This document shows positions 62,458 to 64,000 of a stretch of 64,000 nucleotides of DNA, piece after piece. Below the pieces are notes generated by a model. It had not been told where the DNA came from. It saw only the letters and a program-made list of their open reading frames with translations, and did no database searches. This stretch comes from Methylobacterium sp. WSM2598 (GTDB taxonomy: Bacteria > Pseudomonadota > Alphaproteobacteria > Rhizobiales > Beijerinckiaceae). Numbering within the stretch: the first letter of the stretch is position 1; the number at the start of each line of letters is the position of its first letter. The stretch spans positions 2,285,934 through 2,349,933 of the forward strand of contig NZ_KB900609.1 in assembly GCF_000379105.1 (NCBI RefSeq), written 5' to 3'. Position numbers and translations under genes: made by a program.

Positions 62458-63539
62458 GCCCGCTCGGAGCGCCGCCCGAGATTGGTCAGGATCTCGTAGC
62501 CGATGGTGCCGGCCCGCTGCCCGACCTCGTCGATGTCGAGACCCTCGCCGATCAGGGTCGCGCGGGCGCCGCGCCGCGCGGCCTCCGGCGGCGCGTCGGT
62601 CACGTCCAGGATCACGAGGTCCATCGAGATCGTGCCGACCACGGGGCAGCGCCGGCCGGCCACCACCGCCTCCGCCCGCCCGGAGCCCGCCCGCGGGTAG
62701 CCGTCCGCGTAGCCGAGCGAGAGCGTCGCCAGCCGGCGCGGACCGGGCGCCGTCCAGCGGGCGTTGTAGCCCGCCGTCGCGCCGGGCGGGACGTCGCGCA
62801 CCTGCAGGATCGTCGCGTCGAGCCGCACCACCGGCCGCATCGGGTTCGGACCGCCGGGGCGCGGGTTGCCGCCGTAGAGGGCGTAGCCGGGCCGCACCAT
62901 CTCGTGGCGCGCCCGCGCGCCGAGGAACGTGCCGGCCGAGTTGCCGAGGGAGGCCGTCAGGCCCGGGAAGGCCGCCGCCACCCTGGCGAAATCCGCGACC
63001 TGGCGCGCCGTGACCGCGTCGCCCGGCACCTCGGCGCTGACGAGATGGCTCACCAGCAGGCTCGCCGCGACATCCTCTAGCGCGGCGCCGCCGGCGAGCG
63101 CCAGGGCCGCGTCGGGGGAGAGGCCGAGCCGGTTCATCCCGGTATCGACGTGCAACGCCGCCGGCAGCCGCTCCCCCCGCGCCCGGCAGAAGGCCGCCCA
63201 TTCCTCGATCTCCTCGCGGGAGCCGAGCACGGGCCGCAGGGCGCGGTCCCGGTAGGCCGGCGCGCTGCCCGGGGGCAGGCCGTTCAGCACGTAGATCACC
63301 GCCTCCGGCAGGGCCGCGCGGGCGCGCTCGGCCTCGGACAGGTGGGCGACGAAGAACGTGCGGCAGCCCGCCCGCCACAGGGCCGGGCCGGCACGGTCGA
63401 TGCCGGTCCCGTAGGCGTCGGCCTTGATCACCGCGGCGCACTCGGCCCCCGCGGCCTCCTCGGCGAGGCGCCGCCAATTCGCCTCGAGGGCGCGAAGGTC
63501 GATGGTCAGGCGGGCGCCGTGGGGGGAGGTGGCCGTCAT
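62445..63539 (-). CDS. alr: Alanine racemase
   Basis: PLP enzyme producing D-alanine for peptidoglycan. The 364 residues start MTATSPHGARLTIDLRALEANWRRLAEEAAGAECAAVIKADAYGTG, with the PLP lysine in AVIKADAYG. Further elements are HVDTGMNRLGLSPDAAL, VSHLVSAEVPGDAVTARQ, MVRPGYALYGGNP, the second catalytic Tyr in AGYNARWTA, and VGTISMDLVILDVTDAP. ATG 63539 is preferred; the frame upstream runs into the interspersed repeat and is not coding. It lies downstream of dnaB on the same strand. Confidence 0.96.
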   Translation of the reverse strand: MTATSPHGARLTIDLRALEANWRRLAEEAAGAECAAVIKADAYGTGIDRAGPALWRAGCRTFFVAHLSEAERARAALPEAVIYVLNGLPPGSAPAYRDRALRPVLGSREEIEEWAAFCRARGERLPAALHVDTGMNRLGLSPDAALALAGGAALEDVAASLLVSHLVSAEVPGDAVTARQVADFARVAAAFPGLTASLGNSAGTFLGARARHEMVRPGYALYGGNPRPGGPNPMRPVVRLDATILQVRDVPPGATAGYNARWTAPGPRRLATLSLGYADGYPRAGSGRAEAVVAGRRCPVVGTISMDLVILDVTDAPPEAARRGARATLIGEGLDIDEVGQRAGTIGYEILTNLGRRSERAYID

Positions 63540-63604
63540 CGCCTCTGGTCCGCAGCGGAGGGGGCGGGGCGATCCGGCGGGATCGTCCCCGGCCCGGCTT
63601 ATAG

Positions 63605-63745
63605 CCGGATCATACGCCATCCGGTTGATGGCTTCGCCATCTCGCATTTCGGCAAGGCGGATGTCGGCTTCGCTCAGGCGCCGCGCGCAGGCGCCGCGCA
63701 GGCGCGTGATCCGGGATCCGCTGCGATCAAGCGGATGCCGGATCA
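63605..63745 (-). repeat. Interspersed palindromic repeat, family 1, copy C
   Basis: Between alr and dnaB. It includes CATCCGGTTGATGGCTTCGC with the GATGGC-ttc-GCCATC hairpin (63627-63641), CGCTCAGGCGCCGCGCG, a short internal duplication of GGCGCCGCGCAGGC, and the terminal palindrome around GATCCGCTGCGATCAAGCGG. Its last three bases are the TGA stop codon of dnaB on the minus strand, matching the relation of copy B to the DUF1330 gene and of copy A to metY. Confidence 0.88.
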
Positions 63746-64000
63746 CATCGGCTCCGGCAGCCGGTCGCCCTGCGCGAGATTCGAGAAGCGCGTGATCTCG
63801 GCGTCGAACTGGAGCTCGACCGTGCCGGTCGGGCCGTGGCGCTGCTTGCCGATGATCACCTCGGCCTTGCCGTAGACGCGGTTCATCTCCGCCTCCCAGG
63901 TGAAGAACTCCTCGGTGCCCTCGCGCGGCTTCTTGTTCTTGACGTAGTATTCCTCGCGGAAGACGAACAGCACCACGTCGGCGTCCTGCTCGATCGAGCC
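63743..64000 (-). CDS. dnaB: Replicative DNA helicase DnaB, C-terminal part only
   Basis: The frame is open to the window edge and reads [20 protein letters not shown], then [37 protein letters not shown]. This is the C-terminal end of the RecA-like helicase domain of DnaB, including the GSIEQDAD and KQRxGPxGxxxLxF motifs. An insert between EEYY and the [10 protein letters not shown] strand ([25 protein letters not shown]) is usual in Rhizobiales. The remaining residues and the start are beyond 64000. The stop codon is the terminus of repeat copy C. Confidence 0.93.
   Translation of the reverse strand, partial: GSIEQDADVVLFVFREEYYVKNKKPREGTEEFFTWEAEMNRVYGKAEVIIGKQRHGPTGTVELQFDAEITRFSNLAQGDRLPEPM

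Overview
The window is a GC-rich (about 70%) alphaproteobacterial chromosome segment, most likely from Methylobacterium or a close relative (Methylobacteriaceae, Rhizobiales). The pointers are Rhizobiales gene orders (uvrC-pgsA-moaD; murA-DUF2948-hisD-UPF0262-phosphatase; rimP-nusA-ylxR-infB-rbfA-truB; dnaB-alr-radA-cvpA-purF), a 5-aminolevulinate synthase for heme, and a short DHFR-like protein that resembles the dihydromethanopterin reductase DmrA of methylotrophs. Nearly everything is core chromosome. There is no prophage, transposase, CRISPR array or rRNA, and I recognised no tRNA.

Layout. 1-3141: moaD (cut by the window edge), pgsA, uvrC and a small Pmp3/YqaE membrane protein, all minus strand. 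3358-6838: a LysR regulator divergent from a bile-acid/sodium-symporter-type transporter, then an O-antigen-ligase-type membrane protein. 6951-11269: hisS, hisZ, hisG and a GNAT acetyltransferase. 11387-12631: hemA (minus) behind an FNR/FixK-type box. 12814-17886: a small basic protein, murA, a secreted protein, DUF2948, hisD, UPF0262 and a low-molecular-weight phosphatase. 18038-21310: two homologous homoserine-ester sulfhydrylases flanking a lone receiver domain. 21409-24890: trmJ, a candidate small RNA, icd, DUF1330 and pyrF. 24953-30052: a four-carbon acid-sugar (threonate-type) catabolic cluster with its LacI regulator and operator. 30077-34533: guaD, gltX and a GH13 trehalose-synthase-like enzyme. 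34873-40719: a sigma-54 promoter followed by the urea ABC transporter urtABCDE. 41644-50346: the transcription/translation operon rimP-nusA-ylxR-infB-rbfA-truB plus a thioesterase, headed by a promoter and an intrinsic terminator in the leader. 50330-57752: a secreted beta-propeller-like protein, NnrU, a YfgM-like protein, der, a 55-residue protein, a DHFR-like protein, a chemoreceptor and an SDR. 57759-64000: purF, cvpA, radA, a cytochrome b561, alr and the 3' end of dnaB.

How the genes work together. Histidine genes occur in two blocks (hisZ-hisG and hisD). LtnD, OtnI, OtnK and OtnC form one route from a tetronate to dihydroxyacetone phosphate under a LacI-type repressor. UrtABCDE with a sigma-54 promoter indicates nitrogen-controlled urea uptake; no urease genes are in view.

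The most interesting material is non-coding. Two families of palindromic interspersed repeats have termini that supply the stop codons of the adjoining genes in every complete copy seen (TGA for metY, the DUF1330 gene and dnaB; TAG for metZ and trmJ). A three-part structured RNA ending in an intrinsic terminator lies in the divergent trmJ-icd gap. An intrinsic terminator sits inside the rimP operon leader. Short tandem repeats, often exactly 15 bp, cluster at the 5' ends of genes (hisS, otnK, truB, nnrU, urtB, ylxR). All calls come from reading the sequence; no database search was possible.
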